Source: Aedes albopictus (lineage: Eukaryota > Arthropoda > Insecta > Diptera > Culicidae). From it: a stretch of 64,000 nucleotides of DNA. The position numbers were made by a program, and so were the translations under genes. Positions 1-10,502 of the stretch are shown here, piece after piece. The stretch lies in NCBI RefSeq assembly GCF_035046485.1, contig NC_085136.1, positions 220,228,853 to 220,292,852 on the forward strand, written 5' to 3'. Within the stretch, counting starts at the first letter, position 1. Each line of letters opens with the position of its first letter. The notes beneath the pieces were generated by a model that searched no databases, was not told where the DNA came from, and worked only from the letters and a program-made list of their open reading frames with translations.

Positions 1-1441
1 ATTCATGGAATCAGATCCGGCCATCCCACCGGAAATTACCAAATATAAAAATGAACCAAACCCATACATACGACACATCAGATCGCAGATTTTTTGATAA
101 TCTAATGAACGGTTAGCAAGAAAATAGCCTTAGATTACATTAGAGACTAGCTGTTGTGTAGCAGAACCAACGTTCATGTGAAAAATTAATTCGTGGCTTT
201 GTTTAATGGCCTGATAAACATTAGGTATGAACAACAGTGACGAATAGGTCTAAGTTCTCATATATGAGAACAAAATATAGACAAAACTAAAGCGATCTCA
301 TCAAATCGTACCATTTCAGATTCCTAAGATGTAAATTTATAGCAGGATGGGTCAACGTTGAATGGGAAAATAAGAATTTGATTGCGTCAACAGAAGATGG
401 TGGCTGTTTTAAGGAATTTTGAGCTCTAAAACTATGTAAAATAAGTGTATTTGGTATGGGAAATATGATCGGTGTCCACCAGAGTATCCAAGATAGTGGT
501 CCAAATTCCAAGATAATGGCCCAGTATTCAAGTTAGTGCCTATTTTAGAGGATTTTTAATTCTTGCTCCTCCTCCTCTCCTCTTCTTGGCGTAACGTCCT
601 CACTGGGACAAAGCCTGCTTCTCAGCTTAGTGTTCAATGAGCACTTCCACAGTTATTAACTGAGAGCTTCCTCTGCCAATGACCATTTTGCATGTGTATA
701 TCGTGTGGCAGGCACGAAGATACTCTATGCCCAAGGAAGTCAAGGAAATTTCCTTTACGAAAAGATCCTGGACCGACCGGGAATCGAACCCGTCACCCTC
801 AGCATGGTCATGCTGAATACCCGTGCGTTTACCGCCTCGGCTATATGGGCCCAATTTTTAATTCTTGCATTATGGGCGTATTTTGTATGAAAATATGTCC
901 AGAGTTCAAAATTTGTAATCAGAAAACCCAAGCTGTGCGCTGTTTCACAAGGTCTGCAATATGACTATAGTTTGAATGGGGAAGAATGCCGGTGTTCGTC
1001 CAAAACTGGTAACCAGAAAATCATAAACGACATGCCAAAATTCAATACGGCGACTATTTTATGTAATTTTAGGTGCAGAGTCAAAAATGAATACCAGAAC
1101 ATCCAAGATGGTGTCTCAATGTTCAAGATGGCGGTTAGTTTAGTTGGAGTAGATATCCGGAGTCATAAAATGATGACCGGAAAATCTAAAATGGCGTTTC
1201 AAAATTTTGCGGCTTCATGACACTTGTTTTGTTTGAGTTTTGGATCGTTGTCTTATATTTTCTGAATATTGGATGTTATGCTAATACATATTAAATGTAT
1301 CCATATTGAGTAGATTTAGCAAGCAATTTTCATTTTGTATTTATGTCAATGTCATCAACATGTCGCTCGAGTTTTGTTGAGAGGATATTTTAAAGCACGA
1401 GAAAGGCACCATCACCGCTAGGTGGATTAATTAGGGTTTTT
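1..1441 (-). mobile_element. Helentron-like non-autonomous element, copy A (cut by window edge)
   Basis: Read on the minus strand, the sequence from about 1441 downward matches the start of the copy at 15893-17045: an AATTAATCCACCTAGCGG-type end, then TGCCTTTCTCGT, then a non-coding arm. The match continues to the left edge of the window. This copy carries a SINE at 566-853 that the other copy lacks. No coding capacity is seen. The Helentron-like label is an inference from the structure of the complete copies (15893-20593 and 27706-29965). The repeat relationship itself is seen directly. Confidence 0.75.
552..867 (-). mobile_element. Feilai-type tRNA-related SINE with 14-bp target duplication
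   Basis: On the minus strand the SINE starts near 853 with GGGCCCATATAGCCGAGGCG, which includes an RNA polymerase III A-box-like TAGCCGAGGCGG, followed by a B-box GGTTCGATTCC. It ends near 566 in an AGGAG-rich tail. The 14-bp ATTTTTAATTCTTG flanks it at 552-565 and 854-867. The homologous copy at about 16470-16490 has the uninterrupted site. The same SINE recurs at 9326-9602 and 24119-24409, and partly at 14340-15205. The Feilai name is from memory of Aedes SINEs; the tRNA-related structure is visible. Confidence 0.85.
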
Positions 1442-1629
1442 TTAAAGAGTATTTGCATCATGATTGCTATGATTTGCATGGAAGCTTCGAATACATCATG
1501 AGAACTAAAAAACTCATTTTAATAGATTTTAAGGAATATGGGGCAAAATGGGACATTATAGTGATATGGGCAACATGAAAATGTTCCACCCTCATTGTGG
1601 ATCATCTTCGCTGATATATTGAACGTTTT
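1442..1629. repeat. Diverged duplicate of 3375-3580
   Basis: The stretch beginning AAGAGTATTTGCATCATGAT and containing GGGGCAAAATGGGAC is repeated in the same orientation at about 3375-3580. Both copies border Helentron-like ends, at 1630 and 3240. The simplest reading is an older repeat into which Helentron-like copies inserted. No ORF of interest is present. Confidence 0.6.
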
Positions 1630-2799
1630 GCCTTTCTCGTACACTTAGTGTACTGGAAAGGCTATATGTTCACTCCAAAAATGACTTTTTGATAGAAGGC
1701 CCGGAGGGTCGAGTCACATATACCAATCGACTCAGCTCGACGATCTGAGGTGATGTCTGTGTGTATGTATGTGTGTGTACAAAAAACTCACATCACTTTT
1801 TGACAGTAAACCTCAACCGATTTTAATGACCGACGGTTCATTCGACGCGGCATATAGCCCCATTGTTTCCTATTGAAAATGGTTCGGATCGGTTCAGCCG
1901 TTCCGGAGTTATGGCCATTTAGGTGTTCCGGATCGGTACCTTTGGGAGGGACCAGACATGAAAATGCAACAAACCCATGCATGCGACATATCAAACCACG
2001 GCATTTTCGATCATCTGATAAATGGAAAGCAGGAAAATAGTCTCAGACCATATCATAACCGGTAGTGTTCCGGAACCGGTTCCGGATGTCCCGCCGGAAG
2101 TGGCCAAATATAAAAGAGAACCAAACCCATGCATGCGACACATCAAACCACGGCATTTTCGATAATCTGATGAACGGTAAGCAGGAAAATAGTCTCAGAC
2201 CATATCAGAACCGGTAGTGTTCCAGAGCCGGTTCCGGATGCCTCGCCAGAAGTTGCCAAATATAAAAGAAAACCAAACCCATGCATGCGACAGCGGCATT
2301 TTTGATAACGTGATGAACGATTAGCAGGAAACAGTATCAGATCATATATAATCTGGTAGTGTTCCGGAACCGGTTCTGGGTGTTCCGCCGGAAGTGACTA
2401 CATATAAAATTGAACATAACTCATTCATGCGACACAACAAACAGCGGCATTTTCGATAACCTGTGAACGGTTAGCAAGAAAACACTATCAGTCCATATCT
2501 GAACCGGTAGTGTTCCGGAACCGGTTCCGGGGGGTCCCGATGGGTGAATGCAAACTTTTTAAGGAGTGATGTGTACGCATATGGTCAAATCTCAACCGTT
2601 ACATAGTAATTAACTTTAGATATTTTTGACTTTGCTTGTCTCAAACTGGCTATAACTTAAAAATGGTCAAACTTATCGCAGCTTTTTAACCCTCATTCGA
2701 AAGTTTATTTAATGATCTATCAAAAACAGATCTTTTAATCTAATGGTTTAGTTAAATATCTTAGTTTTCTACAGAATTTAAGCTCGAAAATATTGCTTT
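1630..2799 (-). mobile_element. Helentron-like element, copy B (3' part with 152-bp-type units)
   Basis: The palindromic end GCCTTTCTCGTACACTTAGT lies at 1630. It is followed on the minus strand by a TG/CA microsatellite (1755-1780), a conserved segment (1795-1960) and several diverged tandem units at about 1975-2530 containing CCGGAACCGGTTCCGG-type palindromes. This matches 19300-20593 in reverse. The far end cannot be placed exactly because another copy begins at 2800. Confidence 0.7.
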
Positions 2800-3240
2800 G
2801 CCTTTCTCGTGCACCGAAGTGTACTGAAAGGCTATATGTTCACTGCCATATATGGCGTATCAAAATTCAAGATGGCGCAAAAACTTCAAGACGGCAGCTG
2901 TTTAATGGAGGTTTACGCTCTAAAACCATTCAATATGGGTGTATCTGATATGGGGAAGAAGTCTGGAGTCCAAAAATAGCGACCAGAATTTCCAAGCTGC
3001 TGGACATAAATCCTAAATGGCGGCTCAAAATTCAAGATTGTGCCTGTTGTTTAAGAGTTCAAGGCTCAAAACTCAAAAACCAGATATATGATATGATCTC
3101 TGATGCCATGAAATGGATTTCTGTTAAACGTATGAAAGTACGATATTCATCAACATGTCACTTGAGTTGTGTTAAAATGTGTTTTCGAAGGCACGAGAAA
3201 GGCACCATCACCGCTAGGTGGATTAATTAGGGTTTTTTTT
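2800..3240 (-). mobile_element. Helentron-like element, copy C (internally deleted, about 440 bp)
   Basis: GCCTTTCTCGTGCACC at 2800 is the palindromic end. ACGAGAAAGGCACC at about 3193 plus CTAGGTGGATTAATTAGGG, ending at 3240, is the opposite end. Only a short arm with TTCAAGATGGCG motifs lies between them. The tandem-unit core is missing, so this looks like an internally deleted derivative. Confidence 0.7.
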
Positions 3241-4040
3241 TATAGATACAGATCGTTAACGGAGATCTTCATATGATTTTTGGTAAAATTTAGCACCGAA
3301 ACATGAAAATAAAGGAGAATTGGGGCAAAGTAAGCCACAACTCGTGCTCTGTCATGGTGGAAATTAACTCTATCCAGTTGTTTAAGAGTATTTGCATCAT
3401 GATTGCTATGATTTGAATGGAAACATCGAAAACTGCTTGAAAATCCATGGATAAAACTAGTATTTTCATAATTAATAAGTAGTGTGGGGCAAAATGGGGC
3501 GTTATACATAGTGATCTGGTCAGCACGGAAATGTTCCATTTCAATTGAGATCAACCTCTACTATAGTATTTAACGTTTTCCCGGGTTATATGTCGGCGGC
3601 AGAGGTTTATCTTTGCTACTTTGTTATGTTTTGCATTAAAATAGGGCAAAATGGGGCGAAATGGGACCTTTCCCGTGGTCTGCACAAAACGAGACCACCA
3701 CCATTCGATTCCTTGTCATTTTTTACATAGAAATAGGTATTTGATGCTTTTCCAAACCAACGGCTTCTAAAAGTTGCGATTTTGGGTCCATTTTTTTCCA
3801 CTGTGCGATGGGTGTCCATTTCGCCCCGTACCTTTCCTGCCAGCCCCAAAAAACACACGGTTTTCAATTCATTATTTCTTCACAATAATGACATTCTACC
3901 AGCTGTAAATGATTGAAATACGTAGGAAACAAGTTAAAGTTGTAAGCCAACTAATAATATGTTAAGTTTTTGTCTGTTATACAGGCCTAACATACTCATT
4001 TGCTTAGGGTGTCCATTATGCCCCTAATACCCCTACATGA
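3241..4040. repeat. Older dispersed repeat with GGGGCAAAATGGGG motifs
   Basis: Part of this region (3375-3580) duplicates 1442-1629. Motifs such as GGGGCAAAATGGGGC and the reverse-sense CCATTTCGCCCC and CCATTATGCCCC recur up to 4030. Short overlapping ORFs exist on both strands, but none resembles a known protein. I treat the stretch as repeat-derived and non-coding. Confidence 0.45.
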
Positions 4041-5469
4041 CAGAATTTTGTTGAGCAAATTTAAACATAAAGAAAAATAAGTTCAAAAATTAAAAAATGC
4101 CACTTTCTAAAACATGCTGAAATGTCTCAATTTGAAAACTTTTAATCCAGGATGAATTTGATAAACCAATGACATAACATTCTAGAATTGTAAAATTATA
4201 CAACTAACTAAATGTGATGACGCTAAATCTTAATAAGTTGAAAATAAGATAAATCTTAGTAAGTTACAAAATGACTCACATTAAACACTAATAGGCTATT
4301 TTTTTTTAAAACTAATATGTTAACAATAATTTTAACTTAACACTATGTTAAATAAGCCTACAATGAATGAATAAAAGTGTTTCGTGTGTCATCTGATATA
4401 CAAGGCATGAAAGGTAGTCTTTTTACTGAGTTTTATCTCATCTCAAAAGAGTGTTAATACTCATGGATGAGTCGAATATTTTTATGTAAAATCTGCCTTA
4501 ATAAGCATAGAAACCTTCAAAACATTCTCAAATGTATTTACACAATTGATTTACGGCAAAAGTTCTTCCATTGAAACAGATTTGTAGCATCCTCAACGGT
4601 TGAAGGACGTAGATCCCATAGTGATCAACTTCTCCCTGCTGATCAACTACTCCCCAGATAAAAAATCTTACAATTCGTCAGAGCATTTTGATATATTCAG
4701 AATTTTAATACATTTGACAATTTCTAAATTGCACGTAAAATTAATTACCTCATGACGAAAACTGATGTTCGTTTATGCCAAATAACGTGGATGTGCTCAA
4801 GATTGCATTTGGAAGCTTGACAACGGGAACTTTCTCATATGTACTCTTTTGCTTTACTTATCCTGATGTTTCCCCTTCGATAGTCAAAGCTGTGCACGAC
4901 AATCCAAAACATAGTCAAGGACGCAGCTAGCAGCTTAGTAATAGATGTCATGATGCTGTATGATGACAGCAATTCCACGGACATGATTTCGTGCTTCCTG
5001 TGTTCCAAACGAGCGCGCCATCCATATCGTCTTGCTTAGCCGTTTCCCAGCTGCTGTGCCATGTCACCACGAGTGAGTACCCACGTCTGCTCTCCGGTCG
5101 GTCGTTTCCACTTCCCGATTTGTCTGTTGCAATTCCCTTCGCTGGATGCTGGTCGTTGGAAACGGACACGAGAACGAATAAAAATGTCATGAATAAATAA
5201 TACTTTGACAATGTTAAGTTCCATTTGCACAGGAGATTAAAATAATTATCGAGGATTTAGAAGTTTCATGAGTGCCCCTGCTGCGAATTTCGGGATGGGT
5301 TCCGTTGGGACTCGCAAAAGCACGTAGGATGTGGATACCTTCCATGCTAGTTTGGCATCCTTCTGACTAGACTCACGAATGCTTGTATTCTGTACTTATA
5401 TGCTTATGCTTTGTTAATAGAAGTGTTGAAGATATTTTGTGTTCATTACGAAAAAAAAAATGACAGGAA
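4041..5469. other. Stretch with no recognised gene
   Basis: AT-rich sequence. Around 4940-5210 there is a less AT-rich patch with short ORFs on both strands, none recognisable. I see no clear terminal repeats, tRNA-like boxes or coding signal. Confidence 0.5.
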
Positions 5470-5955
5470 GTTTTCTTAGTAGACATAGGTGTTTGCCAGT
5501 CTCCCACTTTTTTATAGAATGGGAAAATCTGCTGATCAGATACTCAAGAGGTGGTTCCTCGGGTTTGTGGGGATCGACCTATTAAAAACTCATTTTTTTT
5601 GTCTTCCTTACCTTCGCGGTACGCCCGTTAGGGATAACTTCGAGAAGGTGGGCATACATGAGTACTCTGTATTGGTCAGCGTTCCACCAGCTACCTTCTT
5701 AAGTTGTCCTTTCTCCCCTAAAGCTTGGGTCTTGGGTAGTAATAAGACTACCCGTTGGACTCAAGATCCTGGATGGGGAAGGGGGCCAACTCAACTAGCT
5801 GTTGTTTGGCTCACCATTATCTCAGTAGTTCAAGTACGATTCGAGAAACCGTGGAATTAACGGAATCCCTTACACATACTTTCAACAATGTTGTCAGGCG
5901 TGATATCTTTACCGCACACCTCCTGCATACTTAATCTATTCTCCACAAAGCGTGG

Positions 5956-6118
5956 GCTGGGGAAGCCTCGATTCCCTCTTCCATTTAAACAGCGACGATG
6001 TTCTGGCCATCCGCCACGCGCCTTTTATGCCATGTCGCTCGAAGCACTCTGCCACCACTAGTGCTATGGGCATCATGCCCGCTAACACACATACCGCGTC
6101 CTTTGAGACCGTGACACA
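5956..6118 (-). pseudogene. R1-clade LINE C-terminal fragment, separated from its RT by a MITE
   Basis: The minus strand encodes AVCVLAGMMPIALVVAE followed by ECFERHGIKGAWRMARTSSL, then an in-frame stop near 5956. In R1-clade proteins this sequence follows the reverse transcriptase directly. Here the RT ends at 6434, and the 310-bp TA-flanked MITE lies between the two pieces. Sequence from 5470 to 5950 would be its 3' region; I see no clear poly(A) or tail. Confidence 0.7.
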
Positions 6119-6121
6119 CTA

Positions 6122-6431
6122 TGTCCAAAGGGAAGTATTATGGAAAGTGGATGTACCTCAAAGTTTATTAGCTAGAACCGTATTTTTGGACCTCTAGATT
6201 CAGAATATGTGTGATATAAAATAATCCATCTTGGGTTTTTCCCATACATTTTTATATGAGATGAAATTAAAATGGGTTTTCCGACATGTGTATGGGAAAA
6301 TTAAAAAAATCGAAAAACCCAAGATAAAATATTTTAAACTGCACAGATTCTGAAACTAGACGTTCAAACCAACAATCCTAGGAAAAAACATTTGGGGTAC
6401 ATACGAATTTCCTACTACTTCCCTTTGGACA
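6122..6431. mobile_element. MITE with TA duplication inside the R1-clade LINE
   Basis: The element starts TGTCCAAAGGGAAGTA and ends with its reverse complement, with imperfect matching for about 38 bp. TA flanks it at 6120-6121 and 6432-6433. A second, inner inverted pair (CTAG-TTCAGAAT near 6194 and ATTCTGAAACTAG near 6349) encloses an AAAACCCAAGAT hairpin. The TA duplication suggests the Tc1/mariner superfamily. It is non-coding, and it adds an artificial C-terminus to the adjoining RT frame. Confidence 0.8.
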
Positions 6432-6433
6432 TA

Positions 6434-7340
6434 GCGCGCGGTATGCGCTGATCGCAGTAAGGCACCACCACTAGCGCATTCGACCGTGCAGCCACGCCAT
6501 ACCGTAGTATGGAGACCGCTATTGTCACGAGCAGTTTACGTTTTTTCGAGACTATTGCTGACCTATTTCGCAACATCTTTGACAACGCCATTATCGCCAT
6601 GCTTGCCCTTTTGCAGGCATATTCAACGTGGCTTCTGAATTTCAGCTTATAATCGAAAATGACCCCCATTTGCTTCAGTGAGCGCTTAGAGTTGATCGGG
6701 CACCCGCCTGTGGTGATCATTGCCAGCTGTTTAGGCCTGCGGTTGTTTACCACCATCACCTCCGTTTTGTGGTACACGAGTGCCAACTGTTTCCACCTCA
6801 TCCAGTCCTCCGCTATGCCAACTGCGTGCGTTGCTGTCAGTTCCACTTCCTCTATCGACTCGCCGTATACCACGAGGGTAATATCAACGGCGAAGGCGAG
6901 CAGCTTTACATCCGGTGGAAATTTGAGCCTCAATCGCCATCATACGCCTCTTTTCATAGTATAGCGAGTCCAGGATGGAGCCCTGAGGTAGCCCAGCGAT
7001 TATTCCTGTTCGCTTCTTTTGGAGCGCTATCTCGGCCGGTTTGGATACAGTCCTAATAGCGTCCACCGTAGATCGACTTTCCCGGAACCCGAACTGGTTA
7101 TCCGAGAGGCCAGAATCCCCGGGTTTCTCAGATCATCACAACCACGACAGAATCCGTTCCAACAGTTTCCCGGCGTTGTCCAGAAGGCAGATAAGTCTGT
7201 ATGCCGATGGGTGCTACGGTGGCTTCCTGGGTTTGAGCAGTAGAACCAATCTTTGCCTTTTCCACCTTTCCGCTAGGCTCGATGGTCCCAGTGATGGCTA
7301 CTGTCGGAATACCGTCCGAGCCCGGAGCCTTGTTCAACTT
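6434..7340 (-). pseudogene. R1-clade reverse transcriptase remnant
   Basis: A 172-codon frame ending at 6415 includes LLAFAVDITLVVYGESIEE, where the catalytic F-A-D-D box has become FAVD. It also has DWMRWKQLALVYHKTEVMVV, KQMGVIFDYKLKFRSHVEY and ILRYG, the usual order in R1-type RTs. Upstream frames carry QGSILDSLYY (6884-7066) and NKAPGSDGIPTVAI (7128-7337). Frame breaks and the lost aspartate show it is dead. Confidence 0.8.
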
Positions 7341-7374
7341 AAGCGACTTCGCTTCGCTATAAAGTCCACGTTCG

Positions 7375-7913
7375 TCACCGGGGTGACCTCGCTTTGACCG
7401 TTTGGCCGTAGGAGACGGGGGCCCAAGGTTTTGTATCTGGGCGCGGGAACAGCGTTTCCAAGTTTTTCTGCATCATCTCGGCGAAGCGTTCTGGGGGTGC
7501 TGACGCGCCCTTCGTTTTCACCATGACTACTCTGTAGGCATCATTCCAAGGGGTCGTGTTGGCTGCATGACAGAGATTTTCGAAGCACGCCCGCGTACGC
7601 GGGCAATCTTTTTGTTCAAGGGTTAGTTTAGCCGCCCTGAAGGCCATTGCTCCATTTGCTTTACTCTTTGCATGCTCCTTCTAGCTCTTAGGCAGGATGT
7701 GCGGAGTTCTGCGATTTCTGGACACCACCAATATACCGGTTTGCGTCCATTTCTTGGTAAGGATAGTCTTAGCATTGCGGCGTCACATGCTCGGTTTAGG
7801 GTGCCGACTAGATCATCGCTAGATAGATCGTCGGTGATACCCTCCATAAGCAATCGCTTCACGAATGCTGGTTTATCGGTCGATGACATTCGGCTGTGGC
7901 GGTCTTCCTCCAT
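7375..7913 (-). pseudogene. R1-clade LINE linker between endonuclease and RT
   Basis: Two overlapping minus frames, 7375-7647 and 7623-7913, carry PVYWWCPEIAELRTSCLRARR, shortened here to the motif WW-EI-LR-CLRARR. R1-clade proteins commonly have this just before the RT. The two frames differ, so at least one frameshift lies near 7630. There is no catalytic role to assign. Confidence 0.7.
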
Positions 7914-8416
7914 GTTCCACCCCGTAACGAACCGCTAGATGATAACTGTGCGTGTATCCATCGTCGACCCTTCAGTCCGAGCTAGGGTTTAAACTCGGGC
8001 TGCAGAAAGTCACATCAATGATGGACTCTGTACCGTTCCTACTGCAGGTTTTTGGCCATCTACTTTTGTGACACCCACGTTCAGTCTTGCCACAGCTTCG
8101 CGTAGAGCCTAGCCTCTCGCGTTAGTAAAGCGGCTACCCCATTCAAATGCCCAGGCGTTGATGTCTCCACTAATGACCACGGGACTCAATTCCACTAGTG
8201 CGCTTGATAGCGAATCCAGCATAGACGAAAACTGGTCTATCGGCCACTTGGGAGGGGCATAACAACTGCAATAGTACACCCCGTTGATCTTCGCTTTTGG
8301 TAGCCTTATCCGCTATCCAGTTCCAGTTATCGGGAGGGATGCGGTATGACTCCGAGACTGACTGCCACAGCAACTGCTGTGCAGCATCACAGTGGTTCAG
8401 GTTTAGTTGTCTAACC

Positions 8417-8602
8417 CATAGGTTCCCAAACTTTCAGGCCGCGCGGCCCCTTTGGCCAGCAGACGTAATTTTCGCGACCCCCCCAAGAAATTTCCTCATT
8501 TGTTGTCTGTTACAGTAGAATATGATACTGTCCATCGCGACCCCCTGGATGAAGGTCAGCGACCCCCCTGGGGGGTCGCGACCCACAGTTTGGGAAACCA
8601 TG
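8417..8602. mobile_element. hAT-type MITE, 186 bp, with 8-bp target duplication
   Basis: The 8-bp GTCTAACC occurs at 8409-8416 and 8603-8610. Between them the element starts CATAGGTTCCCAAAC and ends GTTTGGGAAACCATG, an imperfect inverted repeat of 15 bp. Internal CGCGACCCCCC-type runs appear in both orientations. The 8-bp duplication and a CA-GGTTCCCAAAC end are typical of hAT elements. It has no ORF and sits in the endonuclease region of the decayed LINE. Confidence 0.85.
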
Positions 8603-9325
8603 GTCTAACCTGCATTATCGTCGATTGGTTCGACCTCCTCGCGTGCCTATGGACATTTAGGCCAGCCCGTCATGTGACCCTTGTTCGCCGTGCAAATCAG
8701 GCATTTTGATGACCCTGGCGATGTAGCCCTCCACGCCCACGTATATCCTTGATCAAAGCACTTGAAGCACGCCAGCTTTGTTGGGTTCCTCTTCCACTTT
8801 ACTTCAGCTTTGGTTGTATATAAGGTGATGCTTGATTTATTTGTACCGTATTAATTAATTATGTGATTACTTGAGTAATTCGTACCGTAAACCGGGGTCA
8901 AATTGATCAGCGGGGTGAATTTGATCACTCGGGTACTACATTGTAATTCCATACTAGGAACTCTTAAGCGCCGTAATAATCTTAAACTTTTTACGTCATC
9001 TGATTCGTAGATGTCTAGAGATGAGTGTAGACTTTTAATTTTTTAGAAAAAGTTAGTTTTACCTTAATTTTTCAAGCAATTTGCAATGTAATCAGAAAAT
9101 GAAATAGTTATAAAAAGTTCATTTTCTGAAGAAATAGTCATTTACTGTGATGGAAATCACTTATTTCAAATGAAATTGCCTACATTTAGGCGTTTAAGGG
9201 GAAATTTCGAAATTTAAGTAGGTATTAAATTCACTGGTTGTAAGATTTTACACGCGTTATTCGGTTTCAGAAGAACAAAATTAAGCGGTGAAGGAAATTT
9301 TCCTTTCCAATCGATGCTTAATTGT

Positions 9326-9602
9326 CCTCCTCTTCTTGGCGTAACGTCCTCATTGGGACAAAGTCTGCTTCTCAGCTTAGTGTTCTATGAGCACTTCCAC
9401 AGTTATTAACTGAGAGCTTCCTCTGCCAATGACCATTTTGCATGCATATATCGTGTGGCAGGCACGAAGATACTCTATGCCCAAGGAAGTCAAGGAAATT
9501 TCCTTTACGAAAAGATCCTGGACCGACCGGGAATCGAACCCGTCACCCTCAGCATGGTCATGCTGAATACCCGTGCGTTTACCGCCTCGGCTATATGGGC
9601 CC
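9326..9602 (-). mobile_element. Feilai-type tRNA-related SINE
   Basis: Near-identical to the copy at 566-853. On the minus strand the A-box-like TAGCCGAGGCGG lies near 9590, the B-box GGTTCGATTCC near 9537 and the AGGAG tail near 9330. It interrupts the hairpin-bearing segment that is uninterrupted at 12455-12565. The flanks TTAATTGT and TTGATTAT may be a diverged target duplication. Confidence 0.85.
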
Positions 9603-9603
9603 T

Positions 9604-10045
9604 TGATTATACCCAGTAAGTCTTCTGAAAGTTCAATAGACAGTTTCAGATCAGTCGGGATATCCTAGGTCATCCAAACTATTCTGGAGTTTAGATCCTA
9701 AAGTCTACGGGTGCAGCGGTAGCTTCTTGCATCATACAAATCAACGATTTGTAATCTATTATGCTCAGTAAGTCTTTTGAAAGTTCAATAGATAGTTTCA
9801 AATCAGTCGGGATATCCTAGGTCATCCAAAATATTCTGGAGTTTAGATTCTAAAGTCTACGGGTGTACCGGTAACTGCATTCATAATACAAAGCTACGAC
9901 TTGTAATCTTTCATGACTTACTGAACATCTCAAAGTTTAATAGACAGCATCAGATCTGTTGAGATGTCTAAGGACATCCAAACCGTTCTTGAGATTACAT
10001 GAACTTTTTTCATTGTACAAATCTACGATTTGTAATCTATTATGT
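9604..10045. repeat. Tandem repeat, about 152-bp unit, three copies
   Basis: CAGTAAGTCTT begins units at 9614 and 9766, exactly 152 bp apart. GTAATCT marks at 9751 and 9903 are also 152 bp apart; a third interval to 10032 is 129 bp. Units share GATATCCTAGGTCATCC and GTCTACGGGTG. The sequence is unrelated to the Helentron-like 152-bp units although the period is the same. Confidence 0.8.
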
Positions 10046-10502
10046 CCAGAGATTATTATTATATCTATTATTGTATCTATCTATCAGATAATTATGTCTA
10101 TTATGTCCATTTCTGGCTGTTCAATTGGCTGATTTGGAATATTTTAAAACTATTTTGGAATAATTATTGATTTAAACCCTGTCTAATTATGTATAGTTAT
10201 TATTTTTAGCTTGAGAAACTACTGCCATAGCCATAGACTTTAAAAACTGAGTTCCAGAACACTTAGGATTACCTGGAATATCCCAATTTTTTTTAAGAAT
10301 GCTTTGTGACCTTTAACTATCAACCCTCGAGCAATCGCGCTGTTGTATTTGGTACAACACGTTGAAATAATCTCGCTTTTCGTGTTCAGTAATTAGCGTG
10401 GTGCTGACGGTGGTGGGCAACCGCGCGAGTTACGGAAGGTTAAGTGAACATGATTTACTGCCTGTATTTCGACACTTATGCGACAACTGTGAGATGGAGT
10501 CT
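10046..10502. other. AT-rich stretch with no recognised gene
   Basis: No ORF above background, no tRNA-like boxes and no clear repeat ends. A short GC-richer patch lies near 10380-10440. Confidence 0.4.

Larger units (their letters stand above)
5470..8800 (-). pseudogene. Decayed R1-clade non-LTR retrotransposon
   Basis: Read on the minus strand, pieces of one LINE appear in the expected order. There is a degenerate CCHC-type segment at about 8640-8790 (CFKCFDQGY and KCLICTANKGH), a poorly conserved endonuclease region, a linker (7375-7913), a reverse transcriptase (6434-7340, with NKAPGSDGIP and GLPQGSILD) and a C-terminal segment (5956-6118). Frames change repeatedly. RT motif spacing and the C-terminal AVCVLAGMMPIALVV resemble the R1 clade as I know it. 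Two MITEs (6122-6431 and 8417-8602) interrupt it. It cannot encode a working protein. The 3' end is placed only roughly. Confidence 0.75.

Noticed and set aside
1755..1780. Short TG repeat as a separate feature
   Set aside because: It is part of the Helentron-like element, where every copy has a microsatellite at this place.
5489..5860. 123-codon plus ORF
   Set aside because: It is antisense to the 3' region of the R1-clade LINE and shows no motif.
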